Of a stretch of DNA of 6,694 nt, positions 1-6,305 are shown in pieces. The translations under genes were made by a program, and so were the position numbers. Each line of letters starts with the position of its first letter. Positions within the stretch are counted from its first letter, which is position 1. The notes below the pieces were generated by a model that worked only from the letters and a program-made list of their open reading frames with translations, searched no databases and was not told where the DNA came from. Source of the stretch: Bacteroidota bacterium (GTDB taxonomy: Bacteria; Bacteroidota; Bacteroidia; Bacteroidales; B39-G9); the NCBI GenBank assembly GCA_003648455.1, contig QMPG01000178.1:1-6694 (forward strand), read 5' to 3'.

Positions 1-662
1 GCTGATGATAATGCCTGACCATATTCTGCCGAGTAAGCACCTGAATTAAAGCTTGTTCCTTTAAACAAACTCGGAGAAAACCTTCCGCGTGAAGGCAAAT
101 CCGGCATACTCGAACTATAAGCATTTGAATTCTGCACAAGCATACCGTCAATAAAATTTTTTGTCTCATAACTCTCTCCGCCTCTAACAAACAATCGTCC
201 ATCTTCACCAACAGTTTGCACACCCGGCAAAGTTCTTAAAGCACCGTAAATATCACCAACCGAACTCGCTGTTGTTACAATATCTAAAGGTTTTAAAGCA
301 ACACCTTTTTTCTCATCACTGGCTTCAAAAACACCTGCTGTAATGTTTATAGAATTAAGACTGTTAGGTTTCTCTTTTAACACAAAATCTAAATTCATTT
401 TTCCCTTTGTCAACACAAGCTCTTTCTCAACAGTTTTATATCCAATAAAACTTACAACAATTGTTTGCTTGCCTAACAAATCAGTTGTGATTAAATACTT
501 ACCGTTTGCATCGGCAGAAACTCCCGTATATGTATTTTTAAAAAAAATATTTGAACCACATAATGAGTTTCCTTTTTTGTCAGTTACTTTACCGGTAATT
601 GTTGTTTGTGAAAAACCTGTTACCGATAAAAAAATTAATAATGTTAAAATACTTGCTTTCAT
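1..662 (-). CDS. TonB-dependent outer-membrane receptor, N-terminal part (3' end beyond window)
   Basis: Read on the minus strand from ATG at 662-660, this frame stays open for 220 codons to the window edge. A signal peptide (residues 1-18, MKASILTLLIFLSVTGFS) is followed by a carboxypeptidase-D regulatory-like beta-sandwich (about 21-97; ITGKVTDKKG start, ADANGKY and FIGYKTVEKE repeats). A TonB plug domain then begins at about 124 (ALRTLPGVQTVGEDG, then LFVRGG and NFIDGMLVQN, typical plug motifs). Such proteins sit in the outer membrane as 22-strand barrels and import siderophores, vitamins, glycans or peptides using TonB energy. The barrel is outside the window, so the substrate cannot be named. 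The SusC-type plug signature is not evident, so I read it as a general receptor rather than a glycan-utilisation SusC. It is transcribed divergently from the lipoprotein at 836. Family assignment is firm; substrate is unknown. Confidence 0.93.
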   Translation of the reverse strand, partial: MKASILTLLIFLSVTGFSQTTITGKVTDKKGNSLCGSNIFFKNTYTGVSADANGKYLITTDLLGKQTIVVSFIGYKTVEKELVLTKGKMNLDFVLKEKPNSLNSINITAGVFEASDEKKGVALKPLDIVTTASSVGDIYGALRTLPGVQTVGEDGRLFVRGGESYETKNFIDGMLVQNSNAYSSSMPDLPSRGRFSPSLFKGTSFNSGAYSAEYGQALSS

Positions 663-835
663 TTTCGTTTAATTTTATGATGCAAATATTTATATAAAAT
701 TAGAGGTGGGGAAAAAAAACTTACCGAACTGTAAAATTTACTTTATGAGTTGTTGGAAAATTAAAATAAACCAAAAAAATTATAACTTTGTATTTATTAA
801 AGAATGTTCAATATATTCTATAAAAATCTAAAAAA
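663..835. other. Divergent intergenic region, receptor / ADP-ribosylglycohydrolase lipoprotein
   Basis: This 173-bp AT-rich spacer separates two divergent start codons, so it should carry promoters for both genes. A good -7 match for the rightward gene lies at 783-790. For the leftward receptor the nearest candidate is the minus-strand TATAAATATTTG at 694-683, which does not match TAnnTTTG exactly and would leave a very short leader. A G-rich patch followed by an A8 run lies at about 703-719. Neither start codon has a Shine-Dalgarno sequence; both are preceded by A/T-rich leaders, as is usual in Bacteroidota. No RNA gene or open frame of interest is visible. Confidence 0.6.
783..790 (+). promoter_or_regulatory. 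Candidate -7 box TAACTTTG of the lipoprotein gene
   Basis: TAACTTTG is an exact match to the Bacteroidota primary-sigma -7 consensus TAnnTTTG. It lies 45 bp before the ATG at 836, which would leave a leader of roughly 40 nt ending in an A-rich stretch (CTAAAAAAATG). The -33 element is poor: about 19-20 bp upstream there is only ATTAAA rather than TTTG, and a TTGG occurs too far away at 753-756. It is a sequence match only. Confidence 0.45.
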
Positions 836-2215
836 ATGAATTATACTCATCTCAAAATAATATTAACTAATCTATTAATAAATTGTTTAATAATACTCTC
901 TGCATGTAAAAATTCAGATAATGGAGATAAATCTGCAACAATTATAAATCCCGAATTTAATTATAAAAAATATTTACCAAAGGCTTCAGATATAATTATT
1001 TCGCGAGCCGAATATTTCGACAAGTTATATGGCTTTTGGCTTGGGGAGTGTATTGCAAACTGGACAGGTTTAGTAACTGAGATGGACAAAATAGGAAATA
1101 TTGGAGATATTAAAACCGGTGACTTTTACACAAGAGATAACTGGGGTAAACCTGACCAGCCAAGCATATGGGGAGAAGGTGTACCAAGTGATTTATCACC
1201 TACCATTAATTTTGTTTTTCGTCAAGAGGGCGAAATTTGGGGCGCTGACGATGATACAGATATTGAATATATGTACCAGCATCTTTTATTCACTAACAAA
1301 ACAAGCATATTAACCGGTGAGCAAATTAGAGACGGATGGTTAAAACACATCAAAAAGGAAGAGGAAAATTTCTTATGGGTTTCAAATCAGAAAGCCTTTG
1401 ATTTAATGAGCGTAGGAATTTTGCCTCCCGAAACAAGCAATCCTGAAATAAATCCTTATTTTGAGATGATTGATGCTCAGCTAACAACAGAAATATTTGG
1501 TTTGTTTGCTCCTTCTCGTCCCGACATTGCTTTAAAAATGGCTTATCTTCCTATTAGAACCACAGCTCGCAAAAATGCAGCATGGATTTCTGAATTTTAT
1601 GTAACAATGTACTCTTTAGCTTCAAGAGTTGATAATTCTCTTTCAAAAGATAAACAAATTTTCCGGATTGCAGAACAGGCTCGTAAACAACTTCCTCAAA
1701 ATTCATATGCTGCCAAAATGTACGACTATGTTAAAAGCAAATATGAATCGGGAATACCATGGGAACAAACCAGAGATTCTGTATATATAAGATACCAAAT
1801 ACATCAGAAAGACGGCTACAATATTACTTCTCAAAACCTTTATTGCAACGGTTGTTTTGCTGCTGGGATAAATTTTTCTGCCAGCCTAATAAGCTTGTTT
1901 TATGGTAAAGGAGATATAAAAGAAACAATAAAAATTGGGGCTCTAACCGGCTGGGATTCCGACAATCCAACAGCGACATGGGGTGGCTTGCTTGGTTTTA
2001 TGATTGGAAAAGAAGGTGTTGAAAATGCATTTAAGCAAAAATTCTCAAATAAATTTAATATTCACCGAACCCGACAAAATTTTCCAAATAATGGAATTGA
2101 CACTTTCGAAAAAATGGCAAAAAAAGGATTGTTTATTACTGACAGAGTAATACAAGATGAAATGGGTGGTGGTATAAACCTCAAAAAAAATGTTTGGTAT
2201 ATCCCCAATAAATAA
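836..2215 (+). CDS. Exported lipoprotein of the ADP-ribosylglycohydrolase family (PF03747-like)
   Basis: This 459-residue protein begins with a lipoprotein signal peptide: hydrophobic residues 7-21, then lipobox L21-S-A-C24. It should therefore be lipidated and held in the periplasm or at the outer membrane. The mature part matches ADP-ribosylglycohydrolases, all-helical enzymes with two metal ions. It has an N-terminal helix motif KLYGFWLGECIAN (63-75, with E71 where many members have GDA), the acidic metal motif ADDDTDIEY (137-145, D139/D140/T141 aligning with the family TDDT), and the C-terminal metal motif GWDSDNPTATWGGLLG (372-387, D374 and D376). Classic members cleave ADP-ribose from modified arginine, serine or DraG-type targets in the cytoplasm. 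An exported lipoprotein is more likely to act on another N- or O-glycosidic substrate, but that is inference. At 459 residues it is longer than the roughly 300-residue cytosolic enzymes, with about 230 residues between the two metal motifs. It is probably transcribed alone, with 121 bp to the next gene. The family call is strong; the substrate is unknown. Confidence 0.88.
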   Translation: MNYTHLKIILTNLLINCLIILSACKNSDNGDKSATIINPEFNYKKYLPKASDIIISRAEYFDKLYGFWLGECIANWTGLVTEMDKIGNIGDIKTGDFYTRDNWGKPDQPSIWGEGVPSDLSPTINFVFRQEGEIWGADDDTDIEYMYQHLLFTNKTSILTGEQIRDGWLKHIKKEEENFLWVSNQKAFDLMSVGILPPETSNPEINPYFEMIDAQLTTEIFGLFAPSRPDIALKMAYLPIRTTARKNAAWISEFYVTMYSLASRVDNSLSKDKQIFRIAEQARKQLPQNSYAAKMYDYVKSKYESGIPWEQTRDSVYIRYQIHQKDGYNITSQNLYCNGCFAAGINFSASLISLFYGKGDIKETIKIGALTGWDSDNPTATWGGLLGFMIGKEGVENAFKQKFSNKFNIHRTRQNFPNNGIDTFEKMAKKGLFITDRVIQDEMGGGINLKKNVWYIPNK

Positions 2216-2235
2216 AATTGCCTTTATTTTTTTTT
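2205..2235 (+). terminator. Weak candidate terminator after the lipoprotein gene
   Basis: A short stem, CAAT/ATTG (2206-2209 and 2217-2220), straddles the stop codon and is followed by a T-rich run at 2223-2235 (TTTATTTTTTTTT). The stem is only four pairs long, so the U-rich tail is the main argument for it. I see no better hairpin before the next gene. Confidence 0.2.
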
Positions 2236-2246
2236 GTCTAATTTTG
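2217..2246 (+). promoter_or_regulatory. Candidate promoter of the methyltransferase-EEP operon
   Basis: TAATTTTG at 2239-2246 matches the Bacteroidota -7 consensus TAnnTTTG exactly. A partial -33 element, ATTG at 2217-2220, lies 18 bp upstream, close to the usual 19-20 bp spacing. Transcription would start near 2253 and leave a leader of roughly 85 nt before the ATG at 2337. The leader is AT-rich and I see no riboswitch-like structure in it. The match overlaps the tail of the preceding gene and is a pattern match only. Confidence 0.4.
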
Positions 2247-2336
2247 AATTCTTAAAAACAAAATAACATATATAATTATTGTGGCAAATAAAATCAATCG
2301 TAAGCTTCAAAAACGAAACAAAACATTTTCATTAAT

Positions 2337-3191
2337 ATGATTAATAAAAAAGATATTATCGAATATTATGATAAATCGAAAGTTTCATATAAAGATGTTT
2401 GGCATTTAAATAGTTGTCTGGCTCTACACTATGGTTTTTGGGTAAAAGGGGTTCGCAATCTAAAGCAAGCTCTTTATAAAGAAAATGAAATTCTTGCAAA
2501 AACAATTAATATAAAATCGAGTGATTTAGTTCTTGATGCAGGTTGTGGTGTTGGTGGAAGTTCTATTTATCTGTCAAAACAATTCAATTGCAATGTTTGT
2601 GGAATTACATTAAGTAAAAAGCAAGTTGCTGATGCAGAACAAGCTGCAAAACAACATGGTGTCTCCGATTTAGTTAATTTTTCGGTTGCCGATTTTCACA
2701 ATACTCCATTTGAAAATAATTCGTTTGATGTTGTTTGGTTTGTTGAGAGTTTTTGCCATTCAGATAATCCAAATAAACTTTTGAGAGAGATGCACCGCAT
2801 TTTAAAACCAAACGGCAGAATTATTATTGCTGATGCATTCTTATCTAAAAAAAATTATACCGAAAAAAATAAATCATTATTAAAAACATGGCTTAATAAT
2901 TGGGCTGTTAGTTCTATACAAAATTTAGAAACAGTAAGCGAAACATTATCTGATTCCGGTTTTCAAAACATTAAAACATCCAACTATTCAAAACAAATAT
3001 CACCTTCTTCTTTTATACTTTATTTTTATGCAAATCTTGCTTTAGAATACGGGAAATTACGCCACTTATTTGGTAAATCGTATGGAAATAAAATCACATT
3101 AAAAAATACAATCGGTGCAAAATTTCAATATCTTGCACTCCGAAAAAAATTATGGCAATACAATATTATAAGTGCCACAAAATCAAACTAA
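2337..3191 (+). CDS. SAM-dependent methyltransferase, sterol/gamma-tocopherol methyltransferase-like
   Basis: This 284-residue class I (Rossmann-fold) methyltransferase should be cytoplasmic, since it has no signal peptide or membrane segment. Visible motifs: an N-terminal YYDKSKVSYKDVW segment (10-22) and LALHYGFW (28-35), both resembling the start of sterol C24- and gamma-tocopherol methyltransferases; SAM-binding motif I VLDAGCGVGGSSIYLS (65-80); ITLSKKQVADAEQAA (90-104), the post-II segment typical of that group; acidic D119 and the PFENNSFDVVWFVESFCH strand (124-141); and REMHRILKPNGRIIIAD (150-166). The C-terminus (about 258-281, ending in YNIISATKSN) also resembles that group, which caps the active site over a small lipophilic acceptor. 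The acceptor cannot be deduced; a quinone, sterol-like lipid or amine is possible. The ATG at 2337 gives a complete N-terminal motif and no other start is needed. The EEP enzyme follows 15 bp downstream on the same strand, so the two are probably co-transcribed. The methyltransferase call is firm; the subgroup is likely. Confidence 0.9.
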   Translation: MINKKDIIEYYDKSKVSYKDVWHLNSCLALHYGFWVKGVRNLKQALYKENEILAKTINIKSSDLVLDAGCGVGGSSIYLSKQFNCNVCGITLSKKQVADAEQAAKQHGVSDLVNFSVADFHNTPFENNSFDVVWFVESFCHSDNPNKLLREMHRILKPNGRIIIADAFLSKKNYTEKNKSLLKTWLNNWAVSSIQNLETVSETLSDSGFQNIKTSNYSKQISPSSFILYFYANLALEYGKLRHLFGKSYGNKITLKNTIGAKFQYLALRKKLWQYNIISATKSN

Positions 3192-3206
3192 AACTAACTA
3201 TTAATT

Positions 3207-4373
3207 ATGAAACGAATACTAAATATAGCACTGTTATTAATAACTTTCTCATCATTAACAGCACAAAATTTTGACGACTTATCATTTGGTACAGATTCAA
3301 CATTTGAAGTAATGACATGGAATATTGAGTGGTTCCCAAAAAATGGAGATATCACTGTAAATAATGTGAAAAATATTATTGAAGCTTTAGATGTTGATGT
3401 TATAGCAATTCAAGAAGTTGACGACACTGTTCAATTTAATAAAATGGCAGACAGCCTCGAAAATTATGTTGGTTATTTAAAATCATCGTGGTTTGCCGGT
3501 TTAGCTTATATTTACAATCCCAATACTATTCAAATTGATAGTATTTATGAAATATACACTTCTCAACCTTATTGGAAAATTTATCCGCGCTCTCCTATGG
3601 TTATGGATTTGAGCTTTATGGATAAAAGAATTATTGTGATAAACAATCACTTTAAGTGTTGTGGCGATGGTATTCTTGATCTTGATAATCAAGATGATGA
3701 GGAAACAAGAAGATATAATGCAGCTAATTTATTGAAACAATATATTGACACAAATTTTGCTGATGAAAACGTAATTGTTTTAGGTGATTTAAACGATATT
3801 TTAACCGACAAAAGCGAGAACAATGTATTTCAATCAATAATTAATGATTATGAGAATTATTATTTTGCTGATTTTAATATTGCAAAGGGCAGCAGTTCCG
3901 GATGGTCTTATCCATCGTGGCCTTCACACCTCGACCATATTTTAATTACTAACGAACTTTTTGATGAACTGCAGAACGAAGCGTCTGTTATTCAGACAAT
4001 TAAAATAGATGAATATATAAATGGCGGCTGGTCAGAATATGACAGAGACATATCAGATCACCGACCGGTGGGACTAAAAATTATGATGAACGAAAATGTG
4101 GGTGTTAACGAAATGCACCAAACAAAAACTCATTTAATAAATTATCCTAATCCTTTTCAATCAACAACCAAATTTTCTTTCGAAACATCAAACGGTTTAC
4201 AAGAGATTAAAATTATAAACATACAAGGTCAACAAGTGTTCTCTAAAAAAATAAGCAAGGGACAAACCTCAATGAACTGGGATGGCAAAAATTTCCCTAA
4301 TGGAATATATTTCGCCAAATTACTCTTAAACAATAATGAGATAGCTAACACTAAACTCATATTGTTGAAATAA
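3207..4373 (+). CDS. Secreted endonuclease/exonuclease/phosphatase-family enzyme with T9SS sorting domain
   Basis: This 388-residue protein has a signal peptide (1-19, ending SSLTA|Q), a catalytic EEP (DNase I-like) domain at about 33-292, and a type IX secretion C-terminal sorting domain at about 311-388. The EEP metal and catalytic motifs are all present: TWNIEWF with N39, IQEVDD with E70, NNHFKCCGDG with H148, LGDLNDIL with D194 and N196, SHLDHIL (240-246), and SDHRPVGL with D284 and H285. The sorting domain shows NYPNPF (312-317), IKIINIQGQQV (334-344), WDGKNFPNGIYFAKL (358-372) and a short ...LILLK end. Such proteins cross the outer membrane by T9SS and are released or anchored to the cell surface, with the domain normally cleaved. 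EEP enzymes include nucleases and phosphodiesterases for nucleic acids, lipids or inositol phosphates. An extracellular nuclease that scavenges phosphate or nucleotides is plausible but unproven. The gene starts 15 bp after the methyltransferase stop and converges on the response regulator. Confidence 0.93.
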   Translation: MKRILNIALLLITFSSLTAQNFDDLSFGTDSTFEVMTWNIEWFPKNGDITVNNVKNIIEALDVDVIAIQEVDDTVQFNKMADSLENYVGYLKSSWFAGLAYIYNPNTIQIDSIYEIYTSQPYWKIYPRSPMVMDLSFMDKRIIVINNHFKCCGDGILDLDNQDDEETRRYNAANLLKQYIDTNFADENVIVLGDLNDILTDKSENNVFQSIINDYENYYFADFNIAKGSSSGWSYPSWPSHLDHILITNELFDELQNEASVIQTIKIDEYINGGWSEYDRDISDHRPVGLKIMMNENVGVNEMHQTKTHLINYPNPFQSTTKFSFETSNGLQEIKIINIQGQQVFSKKISKGQTSMNWDGKNFPNGIYFAKLLLNNNEIANTKLILLK

Positions 4374-4375
4374 AA

Positions 4376-4396
4376 AAAACTTACAAATCGAGTTTT
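4376..4396 (-). terminator. Candidate terminator of the LytS/LytTR operon, overlapping the stop codon
   Basis: On the minus strand AAAACT (4396-4391) pairs with AGTTTT (4381-4376) around a 9-nt loop that contains most of the regulator's last codons, and the second arm continues into an unbroken run of eight T. The stem is only six, mostly A-T, pairs. It fits a weak intrinsic terminator in a 7-bp gap between convergent genes. In the plus direction no U tract follows the second arm, so the EEP gene would have to end by other means or by read-through against the opposing gene. Confidence 0.35.
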
Positions 4397-5136
4397 CCCT
4401 TAAGCAGATTATAGCCCGATTTGCTGGCTTTGGCTACAATATTATTTTTCATAATAATGTAATTGCTTTCTTTTTCGGCTTTTTCTATTCGTTCAATAAA
4501 GTTTATATTAACTATGTATGACCTGTGAACACGAACAAATATTTCTTTATTAAGATGAGCCTCGAGGTATTTCATTGTCATTTTTTTTAAATACTTTGAC
4601 TTGTTGGAATAAATTTGCACATAGTCGTCTTGAGCTTCAAAAAGCATAATTTGTTCAACAGGAATTACTTCTATTTTGGAACGGTTTTTAACTGCTATTC
4701 TTTCGGTATTTTTTTTGTGATTAATTGATTTTTTTAAATTGTCGTATTTTTCGGAAGGTATTATTTTCTTGTGAAATTTATCTTTTACTTTCTCAAGAGT
4801 TTCGGCAAAACGTTTTTTCGAATATGGTTTTAACAAATAATCAATCGCATTAAGCTCAAAAGCCTTAACAGCAAACTCATCATAGGCAGTAACAAAAACA
4901 ATAAGAGGAATATTGTCGAGCAATTCGAGAACCTCCATACCTGTTAATTTGGGCATTTGAATATCGAGAAAAACAAGGTCGGGCTGCAATTCATTAATTT
5001 TTTTTACTGCTGAAAAACCATCAGCACACTCATCAATAATTTCAAAATCGGGATTTTCTTTCAAAAAATTAGCAATAAGTTTTCGTGCCGGTTCTTCGTC
5101 GTCAACAATTATTACTTTTATTTTGGCACTTTCCAT
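4381..5136 (-). CDS. LytTR-family response regulator (AlgR/LytR type)
   Basis: This is a 251-residue cytoplasmic transcription factor. The receiver domain (about 6-122) has the acidic pair D12/D13 (VDDEEPAR), phosphoacceptor D58 in VFLDIQMPKLTGME, T83 in FVTAYDE, and K103 in DYLLKPYSKKRF. A LytTR DNA-binding domain (about 144-249) shows VEQIMLFEAQDDYVQIYS (160-177) and the hallmark FVRVHRSYIVNINFIERI (200-217). I chose the ATG at 5136-5134, which overlaps the kinase TGA by one base (TGATG) and suggests translational coupling. A GTG one codon earlier (5139-5137) is the longer alternative, adding one residue. Phosphorylation by the upstream LytS-type kinase should control DNA binding at LytTR direct repeats; the targets cannot be read from this window. 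Length and motifs are typical of the family. Confidence 0.95.
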   Translation of the reverse strand: MESAKIKVIIVDDEEPARKLIANFLKENPDFEIIDECADGFSAVKKINELQPDLVFLDIQMPKLTGMEVLELLDNIPLIVFVTAYDEFAVKAFELNAIDYLLKPYSKKRFAETLEKVKDKFHKKIIPSEKYDNLKKSINHKKNTERIAVKNRSKIEVIPVEQIMLFEAQDDYVQIYSNKSKYLKKMTMKYLEAHLNKEIFVRVHRSYIVNINFIERIEKAEKESNYIIMKNNIVAKASKSGYNLLKGKLDL

Positions 5137-6212
5137 CACTCAATATTTTTAGGAAAATCAATTTCTACTTCAAATGTATTTTCTGTCTTATTAATCGATA
5201 ACAAATCATTTCTTTTATAAATCAATCTTAATCGTTTGCGAATATTCTCTATTCCCGTTGATGTGCCAACAGCTTTTGTTGATGAATTTTCGTAATTATT
5301 TTTAAACGCTATTGTGTAAAACTCTTCATTGTTTCTAAGCTTAATATCAATCACCGACTTTTCAATATTTTGATAAACTCCGTGTTTAACAGCATTTTCG
5401 GCTATAGGCTGAAGAATTAAAACCGGTATTAAAAAATCATCGCAAGAGGAATCTATATTATAATTAATTTTCATTTTCTCGGGAAACCTTATCTTTTCTA
5501 TCTCAAAATATCGTTCAACATTTCCAAGCTCTTCTTTCACTTTCGTAAATTGATTTTTCGATAAAGTAAGAGTATATCTGAAATAATCGGACAATTTAAC
5601 AATTGCCTCGTGAGCATCGTCGGCATTGTCGTAAACCAGCGAGCTGATAGAATTTAAACTATTAAATAAAAAATGAGGATTTATCTGAGCCTTCAAACTG
5701 TTCAATTCTTCTTGCTGAAGCATTGATGATAACTCACGTCTTTGTTCAATATTTGTTTTATTCTTTTTACTGATAATGACTACATTATAAAAAAACATCA
5801 TTATAAAATATATCATTAAACCAATAAAAAATTTTACCTCAAATGTTTTTTGCAAAAAAATGTAATAAGTATCCTGATTTTGAATAAAGAAAAGCAAAGC
5901 CACACTCGACGAGACAAACCAAATTAATGAATATATAACCGAAACTGTAAGTTGTTGTATAATTAAGCGAAAGACATCCTGCGATTTTGACTGATTGTAA
6001 AAAATATAAAACCAAAGACCTAAATTCATCAAGCCAATAAAAAGAAAACTAATTGCTGTGTCTGCCAATATTATTGAACTGCCGGAATTAAAAATTTTAG
6101 CCGAAAGCAAATAATAAAAATAAGTTATAACAGAAAGTAAAAACAAATAAGAGACTGTTTTCCAAATATTTTCTAAAATGGGATGCTTCATCAAATTACT
6201 AAAATTTTTCAT
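5136..6212 (-). CDS. LytS-type membrane sensor histidine kinase
   Basis: This 358-residue protein is the sensor partner of the LytTR regulator just downstream; their frames overlap at TGATG. Four hydrophobic segments (about 18-38, 48-71, 84-110 and 126-147) form a membrane domain with no recognisable extracellular sensor, so the signal is unknown. A short coiled linker (150-172) leads to the His_kinase domain: LKAQINPHFLFNSLNSI (173-189) with phosphoacceptor H180, then a helical region to about 250, then the ATP-binding N box LQPIAENAVKHGV (267-279, N273) and the G-box region GTSTGIENIRKRLRLIY (316-332). The G box differs from the common GIGLxNxxxRL, reading TGIENIRKRL, and the D-x-G box is weak (FKNNY at 303-307), as often seen in Bacteroidota members. 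The first ATG (6212) is used; an in-frame ATG at codon 8 is an alternative. No Shine-Dalgarno sequence is visible. A hairpin terminator separates it from the preceding methyltransferase, so its promoter should lie at about 6213-6240, but I see no clear TAnnTTTG there. Confidence 0.95.
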   Translation of the reverse strand: MKNFSNLMKHPILENIWKTVSYLFLLSVITYFYYLLSAKIFNSGSSIILADTAISFLFIGLMNLGLWFYIFYNQSKSQDVFRLIIQQLTVSVIYSLIWFVSSSVALLFFIQNQDTYYIFLQKTFEVKFFIGLMIYFIMMFFYNVVIISKKNKTNIEQRRELSSMLQQEELNSLKAQINPHFLFNSLNSISSLVYDNADDAHEAIVKLSDYFRYTLTLSKNQFTKVKEELGNVERYFEIEKIRFPEKMKINYNIDSSCDDFLIPVLILQPIAENAVKHGVYQNIEKSVIDIKLRNNEEFYTIAFKNNYENSSTKAVGTSTGIENIRKRLRLIYKRNDLLSINKTENTFEVEIDFPKNIE

Positions 6213-6239
6213 AAATTTAATAAACCTTTATTTTGAATC

Positions 6240-6272
6240 AAAAGAGAAAAGCATTTTTTACTTTTCTCTTTT
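6240..6272 (-). terminator. Strong hairpin terminator after the UbiE-type methyltransferase
   Basis: AAAAGAGAAAAG (6240-6251) and CTTTTCTCTTTT (6261-6272) form a perfect 12-bp stem around a 9-nt loop (CATTTTTTA on the plus strand). Read on the minus strand it lies 33 nt after the methyltransferase stop and its 3' arm ends in TTTT, as in an intrinsic terminator. It sits 27 bp before the kinase ATG, so it should stop or reduce read-through into the LytS/LytTR operon. The downstream U tract is short, so termination may be partial. Confidence 0.7.
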
Positions 6273-6305
6273 CTATTTTTCAAGAATATAAAATTTGTGA
6301 AAAAA

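Noticed and set aside
1..662. SusC-type receptor and glycan-utilisation locus
   Set aside because: The plug region lacks the usual SusC/RagA signature, and no SusD-like gene or glycoside hydrolase cluster is visible next to it; the downstream part is outside the window.
343..672. Plus-strand open frame of 109 codons
   Set aside because: It is antisense to the TonB-dependent receptor, whose minus-strand frame encodes a signal peptide, a regulatory-like domain and a plug domain; the plus-strand product has no recognisable feature.
683..694. Minus-strand TATAAATATTTG as a receptor promoter -7 box
   Set aside because: The spacing between TA and TTTG does not fit TAnnTTTG, no -33 TTTG is present upstream, and the resulting leader would be only about a dozen bases.
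1101..1313. Second plus-strand frame of 70 codons inside the lipoprotein gene
   Set aside because: It is out of frame within the conserved metal-binding motif region of the ADP-ribosylglycohydrolase gene and has no family match or leader of its own.
3501..3692. Minus-strand frame of 63 codons
   Set aside because: It lies antisense to the catalytic core of the EEP gene; the coding evidence is all on the plus strand.
836..4373. Toxin-antitoxin or phage-defence system built on ADP-ribosylation (hydrolase, methyltransferase, nuclease)
   Set aside because: The hydrolase and the EEP enzyme both carry export signals, the methyltransferase looks like a small-molecule enzyme rather than a DNA methylase, and no ADP-ribosyltransferase toxin is present.
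6219..6232. Near-palindrome AATAAACCTTTATT just before the kinase start, considered as an operator
   Set aside because: It is a 6-bp A/T inverted repeat with a 2-bp centre; such patterns are expected by chance in sequence this AT-rich, and it does not resemble the direct repeats bound by LytTR regulators.
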